From positions 2,108,001 through 2,172,000 of the forward strand of contig OY756148.1 of assembly GCA_963576785.1 (NCBI GenBank): a DNA stretch of 64,000 nt, in the 5' to 3' direction. The notes under the pieces are model-generated. The model had not been told where the DNA came from. It made no database searches and saw only the letters and a list, made by a program, of their open reading frames with translations. This document shows positions 1-11,340 of this stretch, one piece after another. The DNA comes from Chlorophyllum brunneum (taxonomy: Eukaryota; Basidiomycota; Agaricomycetes; Agaricales; Agaricaceae). Positions within the stretch are counted from its first letter, which is position 1; the number at the start of each line of letters is the position of its first letter. A program made the position numbers and the translations under genes.

Positions 1-3000
1 CTATATTTGCGAGTAGCATTAAGATACTTTAGCAAATGTAGGCCTGTATTATAATGCGCTTTAGTGGGATTGGTCATATGTTATGATAATTTGACAGTGG
101 CAAAAGCTATGTCGGGCCAACTGCCTATCATCAGATACATAACTGATCCTACTAACTGTTGATACCTCTTTATGAAGTCAGGTGTCGCTTTTCCTGTATT
201 GGATTCGAAGATAAATCCATTTGGTAATGGGATTTCTTCTTTTCCAATTACATTAAATCGATCAAGTACTTTTCCTAGATAATCCATTTGGTCTAGGGTG
301 ATTGATTGGTTTATAGGATTTCGCGAAATTTTCATGCCAAGAAACTCTTTGGTTGGACCAAGGTCTCGGCATTCCCATTTCTTCATAAAGAGTGCTCGCT
401 TCTCATGTAGAAGTCTAGAGCCTCTAATTCCGATGAACATTGAGTCATCTACATAGACCAGAGCTATAATAAGCTCTTTGGTTTCAGGGTCGTAGTAATA
501 ATAGACTCCAGCATCTAGTTTGGATCGGACAAATCCTAGGTCAGTCATTGACTTAGTCAATTCCTTCCACTATTGTCGTCCAGATTGCTTTAATCCATAA
601 ATGGCTTGGTTTAATTTCCAAACCAAATTACCACGACCTGTATTGAAACCTTCTGGAAGTTCCATATAGAGTTCTTCATCCAGTTTTCTGTAGAGATAAG
701 CAGTTTTAACATCTAAACTGAGCATCTCCCAATCGTTGAGGGCAGCGACTGCAAATATGAGTCGTGCTGTCTCATAACGGACTACTGGTGAAAATAATTC
801 ATCGTAATTGATTCCCTCTATCTGAGAGAATCCTTTTGCTACTAGTCGAGCACGGTATCGACCATCTGATTTGGGTGTAAAGACCCATCTATTTTTGACA
901 GCTTTTCTTCCAGGCGGAAGTTTAGCTAAGTCATAAACATGTCTTTCTTTGAGTGAATTTAACTCTTCTAAGCACGCTTTCCACCATTTAGATTTCTCTT
1001 CTGATGGTAGTCGATTTAGATCCTTAAAAGAAATAGGAACTAATGGTGATTCGACTTTTTGAGCGCACAGATAATTGATCATCCCTACTCCTCCTTCTCT
1101 GCATAAGTCTTCTAATGTAGAAGCTTCATGCTGAGAACGTCTATCGATTATTCCAGGTTTGGGAGCCTCTGATCGAATTTGTCTAACAAGTCTACTTGTA
1201 GAACTTGTTAATTTCGACTTAGAAGGTTGGAACATCTCATAGTCCTGGAGTATTTTGGTCGGATACTTTGTAGAACCATAGAAGTTTCCTGGACGTTCAG
1301 GTACTTTTCTGGTTCTTTGCGGTCTCTGAGGTATTTCAGGAACCGGTATTTGATCCGAGTGACCTCATGGTACAGAAGGACCAGCATTCCGATCATCTTT
1401 GACAGGGGTATAGGGTATGAATGGTTGTACATCTGGATCATCTCTTTGAGAAGGCGGATGGTTTGGACCTTCAGGGTGATTAGATGGATCAGCATAAGAT
1501 AATCCATCACTGTCATCGTCTTCTGGTGTTTGTGCTTCTCTTGGTGGAAAGAGAATGTTTTGCACAATACTATCCCACTCCTCCTGAACATTAGTATCGA
1601 TATTCGGTACTTTTCCCTTTCCTTTATTCTTTTTAGGTTCAGGGAAAGGAGTTGGAATCCGTCTATGTACAGATCTATAATTCCTATCTTCCGGAGAACT
1701 TCCGGTAGAAGTTTGGGGAATAGGGCTTGGTGGTTTATCAATAGGTAAACCAGTAGTTGGATCTGGAGCATGGAAGACAATAACTTCCAAAGGTGTACTT
1801 CGAGAAGTAGAAGATGATGGTTGGTTCATCTGTTCTTCTCGCTTCTTCCCAACACATTTAGGGAAGTGTTCTTCGCTGAATACGGCTGTTGGAGATGTAT
1901 AGATTACATTCCCATTTAGGTGCCTCATGAAATGATAATTTTTCCTGTCTGATGTCCAACCAAGGAAAATCATGAGTTCTGACTTCACTGTCAATTTATT
2001 GTCTCTTATCTCTTTTGGGAGAAAGACATAAGCACCGCAGCCAAAGACTCTCTCTTTAGAGATGTCTGGAATCTTCTGATTCAACACTTCATAAGGTGTT
2101 TTCCACATGAGCCGTGATACCGGTGTTTTATTATAGATATGTATCGCATGATCTATAGAAAACTTTCACCAACCATCAGGAATACAAGCATGATGCCGCA
2201 TGGCTTCTGCTTTATCCATTAAGGTCCGGTTCAAGCGTTCCGCTCGACCATTTTGTTGGTGTATGTACGGTGCACTGGTCTCATGTATAATCCCTAATGA
2301 GCGCAAATGAGATTGCAACTCATCAGTTGCATACTCTCCTCCTCTATCAGTGCAGAGATATTTTAATTTAGTCTCGTATTGAGTCTGAATTAAGGCAATG
2401 AAATTTTTCATTTCTTCTGCTGCTTCTGATTTCTTATGGAGGAAGCGAATCCATCCATGAGAGGAAAAGTCGTCCATTATGGTCATGACCCATTTAAATT
2501 TATGGTAGGAAAGAATCGGAAGTTCAACTAAATCCAAGTGTATTCTTTCGAATGGATGCTTTGCATGTGTAGGGTTCTCTCTAAAGGGTTTCTGGTGCAT
2601 CTTTCCCTTGGCACAACCGTCACAGACTGGCTTTTGCTCGGGAATCCGCACCAGGGTAAACCCAATCGTATTTTTCTCAAAATGATTGAGGATACGATTA
2701 GAGGGATGTCCTAATCTCGCATGTACAACTTTGTAGCCAACGATCGGATCTGCAGTCATAGCTGCTTGTTCCAAATGTACAATTTTTGTGTTAACAAAAT
2801 GTAAAGTAGTATTACGACTTGCTGAAGGATATGCTTGAAGAATAGCATTTCCTTCACTATCAACTACTACTGATTCATTGGCATCGGTTCTAACAGTTTT
2901 GCCATCCTGGCATAACTGTCCCACTGACATTAGTCGTTCAGAGGTTCCTTTTAGAAGGAAGACTGGATATATTAATATCTGCATTGGTTGAACGCTGTCA

Positions 3001-3203
3001 GTCTTCCCGTTATAGACTCTATGCTTAAGCATAACTGCACTAAGACCAACCGCATTAAGGTAGGGACCTTGTGCTCCTACAGTCTTAATTGGGATCGAAA
3101 CTTCGAGTTCTTCGAAGTTGATGAAGTCTTCCGCATAAGGGGTATAATGACATAATGCCCCTGAGTCTAATAACCATACTCTTCTAGTGGCGTTATAATT
3201 TGA
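1..3203 (-). pseudogene. copia pol: protease, integrase, reverse transcriptase (broken)
   Basis: The protease frame opens at 3203 and has the aspartic protease signature LLDSGA (DSG at 3158-3166). It overlaps the end of gag in the -1 frame. Integrase follows, with an HHCC finger (HARLGH, then CDGC), a catalytic LDLVE, CTDRGGEY and NGRAERLN giving D, D, E. After an acidic, Pro/Ser-rich linker comes reverse transcriptase, with LVYVDD at about 444-455. The frame is interrupted by a TGA after the D-G-W of integrase (about 2163), a TGA near 1362, a TAG near 567 and a TAA at 81-83. Each is explained by one C-to-T or G-to-A change (Trp, Arg or Gln codons). RNase H lies outside the window. Confidence 0.9.
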
Positions 3204-5518
3204 TCATTGCTTAGCAATCGAGATCTAAATTGATCCAGTACTCTTAAATACTGATTGGGCATGCGTGTTGAAAAACAAGAAAATTGAGAAGTGTTAAAAC
3301 ACTTCTCATTCATCAATTTGCATGAAAATACATTATTATGGGATCCTAAAGATCCCAATAGTGTATCTATATGCCCAGCCCCCGACGTCCTTTCCCCTTG
3401 CCCTTGCCCTTCTTCTTGCGAAGACGGCCGGTCGGCATATTGGTGACAAGACTGTGTATCAGGGTTAGTAAGAGTATCTGAGATCGAATTGATCACGTAC
3501 CCAGCTCCTCCCTTCTTCTTGAAGTCGCTTCCGTAGTCAGTCGACGAAAGTCCGAGAGACACCTCAGATTGAGGTGCCGAAGCAAAGGGTTCGGACTTCA
3601 GAGACTTCGGGAGAGGCCCAGAAGAGGGTCCTGCGATGTTCGCAGGATTCCTGGGGTCGCGGATGTCGTAGGCGATATCCTGAGCCAGCGCCATGAGGTC
3701 GTCAACCTCCTTCTCGCTCTCAAGCCGTTTGAAGGCTTCATCTACCAACACTGTAAGTGTGACAGGTCGCCTGTCAGCGGTCTTGTTCTTCTGAGTAAGA
3801 GAGTATGTCTTACTCTGGAATCGCTCCGTTGGAGGGGAGGGCCGAGGAAGAGGAGGGAACTCCTTTTCGTAGGTCCTGACAGCCGGAGCTACTATTTCCT
3901 CCCAAGGAGGAAGGTAGAACGGCTGAACCTCTCCGGGTTCAAGTGAGTTGCCCCAGGCGACGGAGTCCATGCTTGGGATCTTTACCACATGATGCATAGC
4001 CAAATTAATTTTTGTCCCAAATTTGGGAGAAATCAATAAGGTGTATGGTGAACTAAGGGGTAAGAGAAATGAGAAGCGGACGCGAGTCGCGTTAATATTG
4101 GGGTTACTATGTTTCAAGAACCATTTACTCACCCTCGTGTGTCCCTCACAGGTACAACCTGGGGGGTAACCAGAAGGAACCAAAGGTGCACCGGGAGGTG
4201 TCACCGATTGTCCTTGTTGGGCGCAGGGGTGAGAGACCTCGTGCATCTGTCGATCATAATGATCGAGGGCACATTTCTTTGCCATTTGCATAGGCGAAGG
4301 ACTAGTGACGTGGTTGCGCCAGGTAGTCACCTGTTGGATCCGCAGTGAGTTTTCGAGTAAGGCAGTGAAACATAAGTTTCGTGCTTCAGCACGCACCTTT
4401 TTCTTGAGCTCAGCATGAGCATTCTCTCGTGCCTGCTGGACCTTCTTGGGATTAACCCAAGTAAGAGGTTTTGGTCTCTCACTCACTAGTACATGAGTGG
4501 TCAGAGGAGCGGGAGTGGGAACGGGTCGAGGCACATCCATGTGCCTCATCAGGTCGAAGGAGGTTATCTCCGGACCAGTAAAATGACAGACTGCCGGTTC
4601 TGTGGCAGCGGCGAAGCCCGCCATGGCTTCCGCCATGTGGGCCTGGGGTTTACCCTGGTGCTTCTTGGGCTTCTTCTTCTTCTTCTGGATGTTAATCCAG
4701 GTAGGAGTAGGAGGAGAAGGCTGAGGGGGCTGCCCACTCGGATTGGCAGGGTGGCGAGGACCTCTCGCAGGCTGGGCCCTGGTATTGCCTCCAGGGTGGA
4801 AGCGGTTCCAGGGTGGTCCAGGGCGAGTCCTGGGGATGTTGCCCTGAGGGCAAGCTTGGTAGTTGGCGGTGGCGGCAAAAGAGGCTTGTTGGTTAGACAT
4901 GTTAGGTCTTGACCCTTCATGTCTTGACCACTCAGCATTTATAGCCTGTTGAACTACCTCCCAGGTCATATCTACAACATCGTGATTATTTGCCAATGTT
5001 GTTTGTGCCACAGCATTCCAATCCGGTGGTAATGCGTTCAAAGCGATCATCGTGCCAAGAACTTCTGGCAATTTTACTTTAGCTGTTTCTAATTGAGAAG
5101 CCATTGTTCTCAATTCAGCTAGATCCATTGCTAGATCTTGATTCCCTGAAATGCGCTTTCGCAACATTCTTTGGAGAATTGAATACACCGCGGCAGGAGA
5201 AGGTGTCCCAAAGTGGGTTTTCAAATCACTCCAGAGGAATCCAGGAGCATCATGCCCATGGAGTAATAGGGAATCAGGTAAGGTGCCATTAATAACAGCC
5301 AATGCCTGACCTCTCAATTGTTCTCTCCTTCTATCCTCCTCTGTTAAAGTGGTAGGATTTGTAGGAGAGAGATCCTGGTCTGTCACAGTCCATCCGGACT
5401 GGTCAGAACCAGTGACAGAAATGAGGGTTAGGGCATCCTGAAGCCTTCTAGACCAAAATGCATAGTTCTTCGGCCCATTGAGCTTAGGTAAACCAGCGAC
5501 AATATTATTAGTAGACAT
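3167..5518 (-). CDS. copia gag-like polyprotein, 783 aa, with an unusual C-terminal extension
   Basis: The ATG lies 147 bp inside the element from the primer binding site. Residues 1-210 fit a copia Gag (LNGPKNYAFWSRRL near the start, then conserved W and L positions typical of the UBN2/gag fold). Instead of a CCHC zinc knuckle there is a Pro/Gly/Arg-rich stretch and a lysine cluster (IQKKKKKPKK). About 480 further residues of low-similarity, Pro/Ser/Thr-rich sequence follow. The ORF overlaps the protease frame by about 36 bp, so a -1 frameshift would be needed to make Gag-Pol. I do not recognise residues 300-760. They may be a captured or very divergent segment. The ORF is open throughout, in contrast to the broken pol. 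Confidence 0.75.
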   Translation of the reverse strand: MSTNNIVAGLPKLNGPKNYAFWSRRLQDALTLISVTGSDQSGWTVTDQDLSPTNPTTLTEEDRRREQLRGQALAVINGTLPDSLLLHGHDAPGFLWSDLKTHFGTPSPAAVYSILQRMLRKRISGNQDLAMDLAELRTMASQLETAKVKLPEVLGTMIALNALPPDWNAVAQTTLANNHDVVDMTWEVVQQAINAEWSRHEGSRPNMSNQQASFAATANYQACPQGNIPRTRPGPPWNRFHPGGNTRAQPARGPRHPANPSGQPPQPSPPTPTWINIQKKKKKPKKHQGKPQAHMAEAMAGFAAATEPAVCHFTGPEITSFDLMRHMDVPRPVPTPAPLTTHVLVSERPKPLTWVNPKKVQQARENAHAELKKKVRAEARNLCFTALLENSLRIQQVTTWRNHVTSPSPMQMAKKCALDHYDRQMHEVSHPCAQQGQSVTPPGAPLVPSGYPPGCTCEGHTRVSKWFLKHSNPNINATRVRFSFLLPLSSPYTLLISPKFGTKINLAMHHVVKIPSMDSVAWGNSLEPGEVQPFYLPPWEEIVAPAVRTYEKEFPPLPRPSPPTERFQSKTYSLTQKNKTADRRPVTLTVLVDEAFKRLESEKEVDDLMALAQDIAYDIRDPRNPANIAGPSSGPLPKSLKSEPFASAPQSEVSLGLSSTDYGSDFKKKGGAGYVINSISDTLTNPDTQSCHQYADRPSSQEEGQGQGERTSGAGHIDTLLGSLGSHNNVFSCKLMNEKCFNTSQFSCFSTRMPNQYLRVLDQFRSRLLSNDQIITPLEEYGY

Positions 5519-5665
5519 AATATCTTCGTCAAGTGTATTTCTTTCTAGAAGATAATACTTGTATCAGCAATGATCAAATACAAGGATAACTCTGTCAGAT
5601 AAAGCCCTATCATCCTATCTTGTTTAGAGGGGATGATAATGGTTTTAACCATCGGTAAGGCTACC

Positions 5666-5678
5666 GGGGCCCATAACC
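5666..5678 (-). other. primer binding site matching the anticodon arm of initiator tRNA-Met
   Basis: The minus strand reads GGTTATGGGCCCC directly beside the LTR. The plus strand, GGGGCCCATAACC, matches the anticodon arm of eukaryotic initiator tRNA-Met, with CAU in the centre. Drosophila copia and several fungal copia elements prime with a cleaved half of this tRNA, so the match supports both the copia assignment and the LTR boundary. Confidence 0.85.
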
Positions 5679-6250
5679 TGTTGAGGAAATGACCGTAACG
5701 AGTTGTTTGCTGGGGGCAGCAGTAAACGCAGTGGGAGAGAACGTAGGGTCTACTCACCGAGATAATAAGCTTCTATCTGATACCTGTAGAAAGGTAATTC
5801 GGATAGACAGATATTATTGATAAATCGGTTAACGTTAGAGGAGTAGAGGTCAAAGTCGATTAAATCGATTGAGGTGTTATATTCAAAGAGATAGGCAATG
5901 ATGAAGAAGTTGTTCGATTGAACAAGATGCAGAACTTAGGTCTGCTACATGGGGTTTATATACATATTGTAACATAGACGAGTCATACTACATAAAATAC
6001 TAGCATTGTATGGATTGTTCCTTATGACTCCCTTTAACTGTGGTGTAGTGCCTGCGGAGTACTGCAGAACGTAGTATCTAGTCATTGGTACTATGTAGAA
6101 TAATCTATCAAGTACTTATGACTCTCATTGTATGCAGAGCAACTCATAGGAAGTTACTACGGAATGAAGTTACTGGAAAGTAACGGATCAGTCTATTATT
6201 ATCATAATGACTTCATAGTCTATTTCTAGAATATGTCCGAAACTTCAACA
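5679..6250 (-). repeat. 5' LTR of the copia element (572 bp)
   Basis: The plus strand begins TGTTGAGG and ends CTTCAACA, giving near-perfect terminal inverted repeats and the TG...CA ends. The inner edge abuts the primer binding site. The partner LTR is off-window, so the boundary rests on these ends alone. Confidence 0.8.
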
Positions 6251-6472
6251 GGAAAAGCATGCAAAGGGTGTTTTGTCTTTTGATTATTTCGATTAGTGCA
6301 AATCAGTTGGCCATCAAACTAGTTTCAGAGTTATGGGGGACTCAATATTCCTGGAAAGATTTTGTTGTGAGAGTTTTGATGGGCTATGTATCATCCTCAT
6401 TGCCTAGTAGGCCATGTGGAGACCAAAACATAGGTGTTGAATGCCACTGAGGAAAGTATAGTTCAAGGCATT
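6251..6472. other. short spacer between two LTR elements, nothing recognised
   Basis: A 222-bp stretch between the copia LTR and the target duplication of the chromovirus. It has one 63-codon ORF without recognisable features and no repeats that I can see. Confidence 0.5.
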
Positions 6473-6477
6473 GATAC
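6473..6477. repeat. target site duplication GATAC, left copy
   Basis: GATAC directly precedes the left LTR and is repeated at 12921-12925 directly after the right LTR. A perfect 5-bp duplication marks a single undisturbed insertion. Confidence 0.95.
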
Positions 6478-6771
6478 TGTTACGACCTTAGTCTGAGACT
6501 CAGGTTGCAAGTCTTTGGATAAAGACAAGGAAATAGAGAGAAGAGTAAGGGATGATACGATTGGTAAAGTGTAAGGAATACATCAGGTATTACTACACTT
6601 TATATACTAGTAGCGGAGGCTAATAATAAGGGGGACGAGTAGATGAGTCAGATAAGAGGCATAGCCTTTAGAGATGAAACAGGAGATGGAATGAGGGGTG
6701 AAACAGGTGTGAGGGTACACGAGGTAATGGGCGCGAGATAGGAATGAACGGTCTATCTATAGTTTGTAACA
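6478..6771 (-). repeat. 3' LTR of chromovirus copy 1
   Basis: 294 bp, TGTTACGACC at the left end and TTTGTAACA at the right end on the plus strand. It differs from the other LTR at two sites, where this copy reads TG and the other CG. Confidence 0.96.
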
Positions 6772-6784
6772 ATACCTCCCTTTC
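6772..6784 (-). other. polypurine tract of chromovirus copy 1
   Basis: The minus strand reads GAAAGGGAGGTAT immediately before the 3' LTR, the expected position of the plus-strand primer for reverse transcription. Copy 2 has the same tract after 37190. Confidence 0.8.
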
Positions 6785-6878
6785 AAGCTTCATGTCCTCA
6801 TAATGCGTATTACTGTAAGGGTCCTTTGTAAAGTAAAACATACGGAGTTTGGAAAAGGTAGGAAGGCGCGATGAGAAT

Positions 6879-7715
6879 TTACTCGTTCATAGGTATGGCA
6901 GCTCCCAGAGCTCTGGCCAAGTCCTTCTTGTTTCCTCCGATGAGAGGTGTCTTGTCAACACATCGTAACCCGATCCAGAGGGGCACGTGGGGTGGACCTT
7001 CTTTGAACAGGAAGTGGGTGTGATTATTGTACGTGGTGTTGTCGTTGGTGTGATTGCTTAGGAGTTTATGCACTATGCCCCTCCAATATTCGTTGTCCTT
7101 TTCGCCTTCTGATTTCAACGTGTTGTATCCCTGCGGCGGGTGGAAGGTCATAGGTGTGATGGGGGGTACTACTGTGGTGAGGATGGTTTGGAGGTGGGCT
7201 ACTTCCTCTTTGATGTCGGGGTGAAGCAGTTGATTGGCGGCTGTTGCTTCTTGTGTCTTTTGCTCACATTTATGACAGATGTGATGTTGGATGGGGAATG
7301 GGTTGTTGCTAACAAGTAATCGGTTGACGATGTGGTGGGAGAGGTTTTCTGTGCTCCTTGACTCGTATGTATTGAGTCATTCGGCTAGGGCTACGAGGAT
7401 GCTATGCATCCGAGCTCGCATATTGGAGATGACAATAAGTTGCAGGTCGTCGTTGATTTCATATAGGTGTCTCTCTAACTGGTCTCTCCTTCCTTCGTCG
7501 ATGATAAACTGATTGAGTCTTGGAGTGGCGTCGGATAGGGTATCCATTATTTTAGATGCCCCTTCTTGGGTTGCCTTCATTGCTGCTCCCAATAGTATCA
7601 TGGTGTCGACTAGGGTTTCTCCTTCCACGAGCTCCTCATGGCTGGTTCTTTCTGGGACAAGTTCATCGAATTCTTTGAGGTAGGGGTATGGAGTAAGTTG
7701 GCGTTCGGCGGGCAT
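6879..7715 (-). pseudogene. third sense ORF of the chromovirus, copy 1, one stop
   Basis: It lies between pol and the 3' LTR and reads in the same direction as pol. It would encode 278 residues from the ATG at 7715, but a TGA at 7377-7379 splits it. Copy 2 has CGA at this codon, so the stop arose by a CpG transition. The rest of the frame is open and about 90 percent identical to copy 2 by eye. The product is rich in predicted helix, has a CHKCEQ pair, and ends in a conserved segment with FLFKEGPPH. It has no signal peptide or membrane segment, so it is not a typical env. Function unknown. Confidence 0.8.
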
Positions 7716-7812
7716 GGTGTGTTGTGAAGATAGTTGGCAAAGTCGAGGGTGAAGTGGATACCACGAGTGATGCATTGAGTGTAATGGTTGCTTGGAATGC
7801 GAGGTCTGTTGT

Positions 7813-10800
7813 TCATAATTGCTGCTTTTTACCTCCCCTTTTTATAGGTTTCGTCCTCGAAATCTTGCTCATGAACTCTTGTACTGCCCCCTTGGCATTT
7901 TCCAAATTTGCCTCATCTTCCCATGTGTCTTCTTCGGACGTATATCCTTTCCAGTGTATTAGGTACTGTTTTCATTTTCCCCTTGTGCGGTGTCCTCGGA
8001 CTTCATCTACCTCATAGTGTTCCTCATCATTGATTATCTCGGGAATCGGTGGTGGTGGAGTGCGCTGGCTGTCATACTCGGGTTTGTGATAGGGGGAGAG
8101 GAGTCTGCTGTTAAACATGTCGTGTATTGCCCATGTTTTAGGTAGCTCCAGTCGGTAGCTTGTTTCACCTATTTTTTCTTTTACCCGGAATGGTCCGTAT
8201 CTCCTATGATCAAGTTTTTTTGTCGGCCTTGTTGTCCTAATGTTGTCCGCTTCGAGCCAAACTTGGCTTCCTGCCTCATACTCATGTTCTGATTTTGTGC
8301 TATTCCGTTTCTTCATTTGCGTCTGGCTCTGTTGTAGCATCTCAATCATTTTTTGGTGCATGTCTTGTAACTCTTGTATTCGTTCCGTGATCACAGGTGC
8401 CTTGGATATGTTTGAGATATCCCCTTTCCATGGATGTCGTCCATATACTATCTGGAACGGTGAATGTCCTGTGGCGCTATGTGTTTTGTCGTTATACTGG
8501 AATTCCGCTGTGCTGAGCCATTTTTTCCAGTTGTCCTGCGCATGGTTGATTACGTTTCTGAGGTATGCTTCGACCTCCTGGTTGATGCGCTCTGTCTGAC
8601 CGTCTGTTTGTGGATGGTATGCCATGGATAGGTTACGTTGGGTGCCAGTTGCTCTACAAAGTTCTGCCATGAATTTTGACGCAAACTGTGGTCCTCTGTC
8701 ACTGATGATCCTGCGGGGTATCCCGTGTTGTCTCCATATATCATCACGATAAATATCTCCTAACTCTTCGGATGATAGGGTGGTGTTAACTGCGCGTAAT
8801 CTGATCATTTTGCTGAAACGATCGACAATGACAAGTATCGCATCATATCCTTCTGATTCTGGTAGTGGTCCTATCATGTCGATTGATATTTCTTCCCATG
8901 GTCCAATGGGTATCGGTAGTGGATGGAGATGTGTGGTAGGTCGTATCCGGAGTATCTTATTTCGCTGACATGTGTCGCACCCTTTGATGTATCGTTTAAC
9001 ATCATTGCGCATTTGTGGCCACCAATATGTCCTTTTGAGGAGTTCAATCATTCTATGCTGTCCCAGGTGTCCTACGTCCGTTTTGTCATGGTGTTGTTGG
9101 AGTATTTCTTGGCGTAACTCGGCGTTCGGTGGTACGTATATTCTTCCTTCAAACATGGGTAATCCATCAGTTTCCCATATCTCCTCTGGTTGTTTCTCCT
9201 TTTCTCTTAGCCACTGTGTTTCTCTTCTTTGCTCCTTTCGTAATCGGTGTTTCAGATCTTCTTCTCCCGATATTTCCCAAATTTGTCTGATTTCGGCGGT
9301 GGTGTTATCGAATAAGTGGTCGGGTAATAGTGTGATATCTGTGTTATCTCTGGTGGTGTCCGTTTTTGCTAGTCTTGATAGTACGTCTGCTTTTGTGTTT
9401 GTCTTTCCGGGTATGTGTTTTAGCATGTAGCGATATTCTTGTAGTTCCAGTTGCCATCTTGCTTGTCGTCCTGTGAGTTGTTGTGGTTTCCTGAAGTATT
9501 CTAAGTTCTTGTGGTCCGTCCATATCTCGAATGGTTCGTTGGCATTGAGTAGATACTGTCTCCACGTTTTGACTGCTTCCCGGATTGCTAGTAGTTCTTT
9601 GTCGTAGATTTGATAGTTTCGTTCTGCCGGTGTCATTGTTCTTGAGTGAAAGGCGATTGGGTGCCACTGATCACTCTGGTTTTGTGACAACACCGCTCCT
9701 ACTCCATATCCCGATGCGTCTACTTCTACCCTGTATTGTCCTCTGTCTTGAGGCATTGCTAGTACTGGTTCGCTCGTGATTTTCTCCTTGATTTTTTCAA
9801 ACGCTTGCTGTTGTCGTTCTGACCATGACCATTGCGCGTCCTTCTTCTTTAGTTCGTGTAGTGGTGTTGCTATGTTACTGAAGTCTTGTATGAATCGTCG
9901 GTAGAAGTTTGCAAAGCCCAGGAATTTTTCGACGTCTTTTACGGATTTGGGTGTCGGCCATTCTCTTACTGCTTTCACCTTCTCCTCCTCCATTTTAACG
10001 CTGCCTTGTCCAACTATAAAGCCCAGTATGGGTATTTCTTTTGCGTTGAACACGCATTTTGACCGCTTGAAGTAAAGCTGGTGCTTGGCTGCAATGTCTA
10101 AGAACCGCGTTGTTCTTTCCTCGAGTTCTTCCTGCGTGGTTCCTGGAATGACAAAATCATCCATGTAGTTGACAAGTGTTCCTTCGTGTAACATTTCCCG
10201 AAATACCGTGTTCATCATCCTTTGAAAGGTCGCTGGCAAATTGCTCATTCCGAAGAACATGACTGTTGGCTCGAATAATCCGTTATTTGTTACAAACGCT
10301 GCCTTCCATTCATCCCCTTCTCTAATCCTAACGTTGTTGTATCCCCAAATGATATTGAGCTTGTTGAACACCTTTGCATCCTTTAGGCGGTCTAGGACTT
10401 CGCTTATGAGTGGTAGTGGTGTTTTATCCTTGATAGTGTGTTCGTTCAGCTTTTTGTAATCCTGTACCAGGCGTTTGGTTCCGTCCTTTTTTGGTATAAA
10501 GAAACATGGGGTGGCGTAGGGGGATTGTGATGGTCTGATTCGCCCTGAGGCAAGGTTCTCGTTGAGGAACTTCTGTAGTTCTTGTTTTTCTGTTATTGTC
10601 ATTGGGTAGACCTTGGACTGTAGTACTGGGGGGGCGTCTTTAGACAGGTTTATTTCGTGGTCCCATACCATGTGCTCGGGTAGTTTATCGAAGTTGCTTT
10701 TGTTGAATAGGTGGGTATATCGTCGGAGGTATGGTGGTAGGTCTTCATCATTCGTCCGGTCCGCCTTTTTCTCTTCAATGTGTTCCTTGACTGCCCGTAT

Positions 10801-11340
10801 TCTTTCGTTGAACCGTATGTCGCTATGTGATATTTTGCAATCATCCGGGCATCTGGTGAATCGTATGACGTGATTGTTCCAGTCGATTTCCGGGTTATGC
10901 TTGACCAGCCAGTCGTGTCCAAGATATAAGTCCGCACTTTCCAGTTGGGTTACTAGCGCGTCGATTTGTTCCGTATGGTTGCCGTTTTTTAATACTAGTT
11001 GTGCCTTGTCCGTTATTTCTCCCTTTTTATTTTCTGTGCCGTCGGCATTGATCACTCTGATCGGGGTCTTCAAAGGTTTAGTCGGGATCCGTTCTTCGTC
11101 TATCGTTCATTGTGCTATGCACGTGTGGGTGCATCCGGAGTCTACGAGGGTTGTGATTTGTCTGCGTCCTTTTCTTGTCTGGATTGTTGAGTCGAGAAGA
11201 AGTTCGCGTGTAGAGTTTTGTTTTTGGGGAATCACATATCGTCTATTGTGGGATAAAATAGAAACTCTAGGTTTATTGGCTCGCGGGTTTGTGCCTACTC
11301 GGAGCCTTCGACAAAATCCTCTTTCTCCTCCATTTCTTGT
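7813..11340 (-). pseudogene. chromovirus pol, copy 1 (two TGA codons)
   Basis: The frame opens at 11340, overlapping gag in the -1 frame. The order is an aspartic protease (LVDSGCTHTC), reverse transcriptase with NYMDDF, RNase H (EVDASGYGVGAVLSQ), integrase with an HHCC finger (HLGQHR...CDTCQRNK) and D, D, E residues (SIDMIGPL, ISDRGPQF, TERINQEVE), and a chromodomain (HYEVDEV ... WKGYTSEEDTWE). A TGA at 11107-11109 just after the protease active site is present in both copies. A second TGA at 7969-7971 lies inside the chromodomain of this copy only. The 1033-residue stretch between them is open. The C-terminal chromodomain places the element in the chromoviruses, whose integrases are thought to target histone marks. 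Confidence 0.93.

Larger units (their letters stand above)
1..6250 (-). mobile_element. Ty1/copia LTR retrotransposon, 3' part cut off by the window edge
   Basis: Reading the minus strand from the right, the order is a 5' LTR, a primer binding site, a gag-like ORF, protease, integrase and reverse transcriptase. Integrase before reverse transcriptase is the Ty1/copia order. The element leaves the window within the reverse transcriptase/RNase H region, so the 3' LTR and the left target duplication are not visible. The five bases after the LTR are GGAAA. Pol carries several in-frame stops, so this copy is not autonomous. Confidence 0.93.

Noticed and set aside
1208..1780. 190-codon minus-strand ORF overlapping the copia integrase-reverse transcriptase linker
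   Set aside because: It is in another frame of the same linker. The frame with integrase and reverse transcriptase motifs is the one that continues on both sides.
3569..4912. Plus-strand ORFs of 125, 79 and 139 codons opposite copia gag
   Set aside because: They are shadows of the GC-rich gag frame and have no motifs or introns of their own.
5666..5678. tRNA-like sequence (anticodon arm of initiator tRNA-Met)
   Set aside because: Only the 13-base arm is present and it abuts an LTR. It is a primer binding site, not a tRNA gene.
7724..8017. 97-codon plus ORF, and its counterpart at 38167-38460
   Set aside because: It is present in both chromovirus copies only because it is antisense to pol and the third ORF. 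Its substitutions follow the antisense frame.
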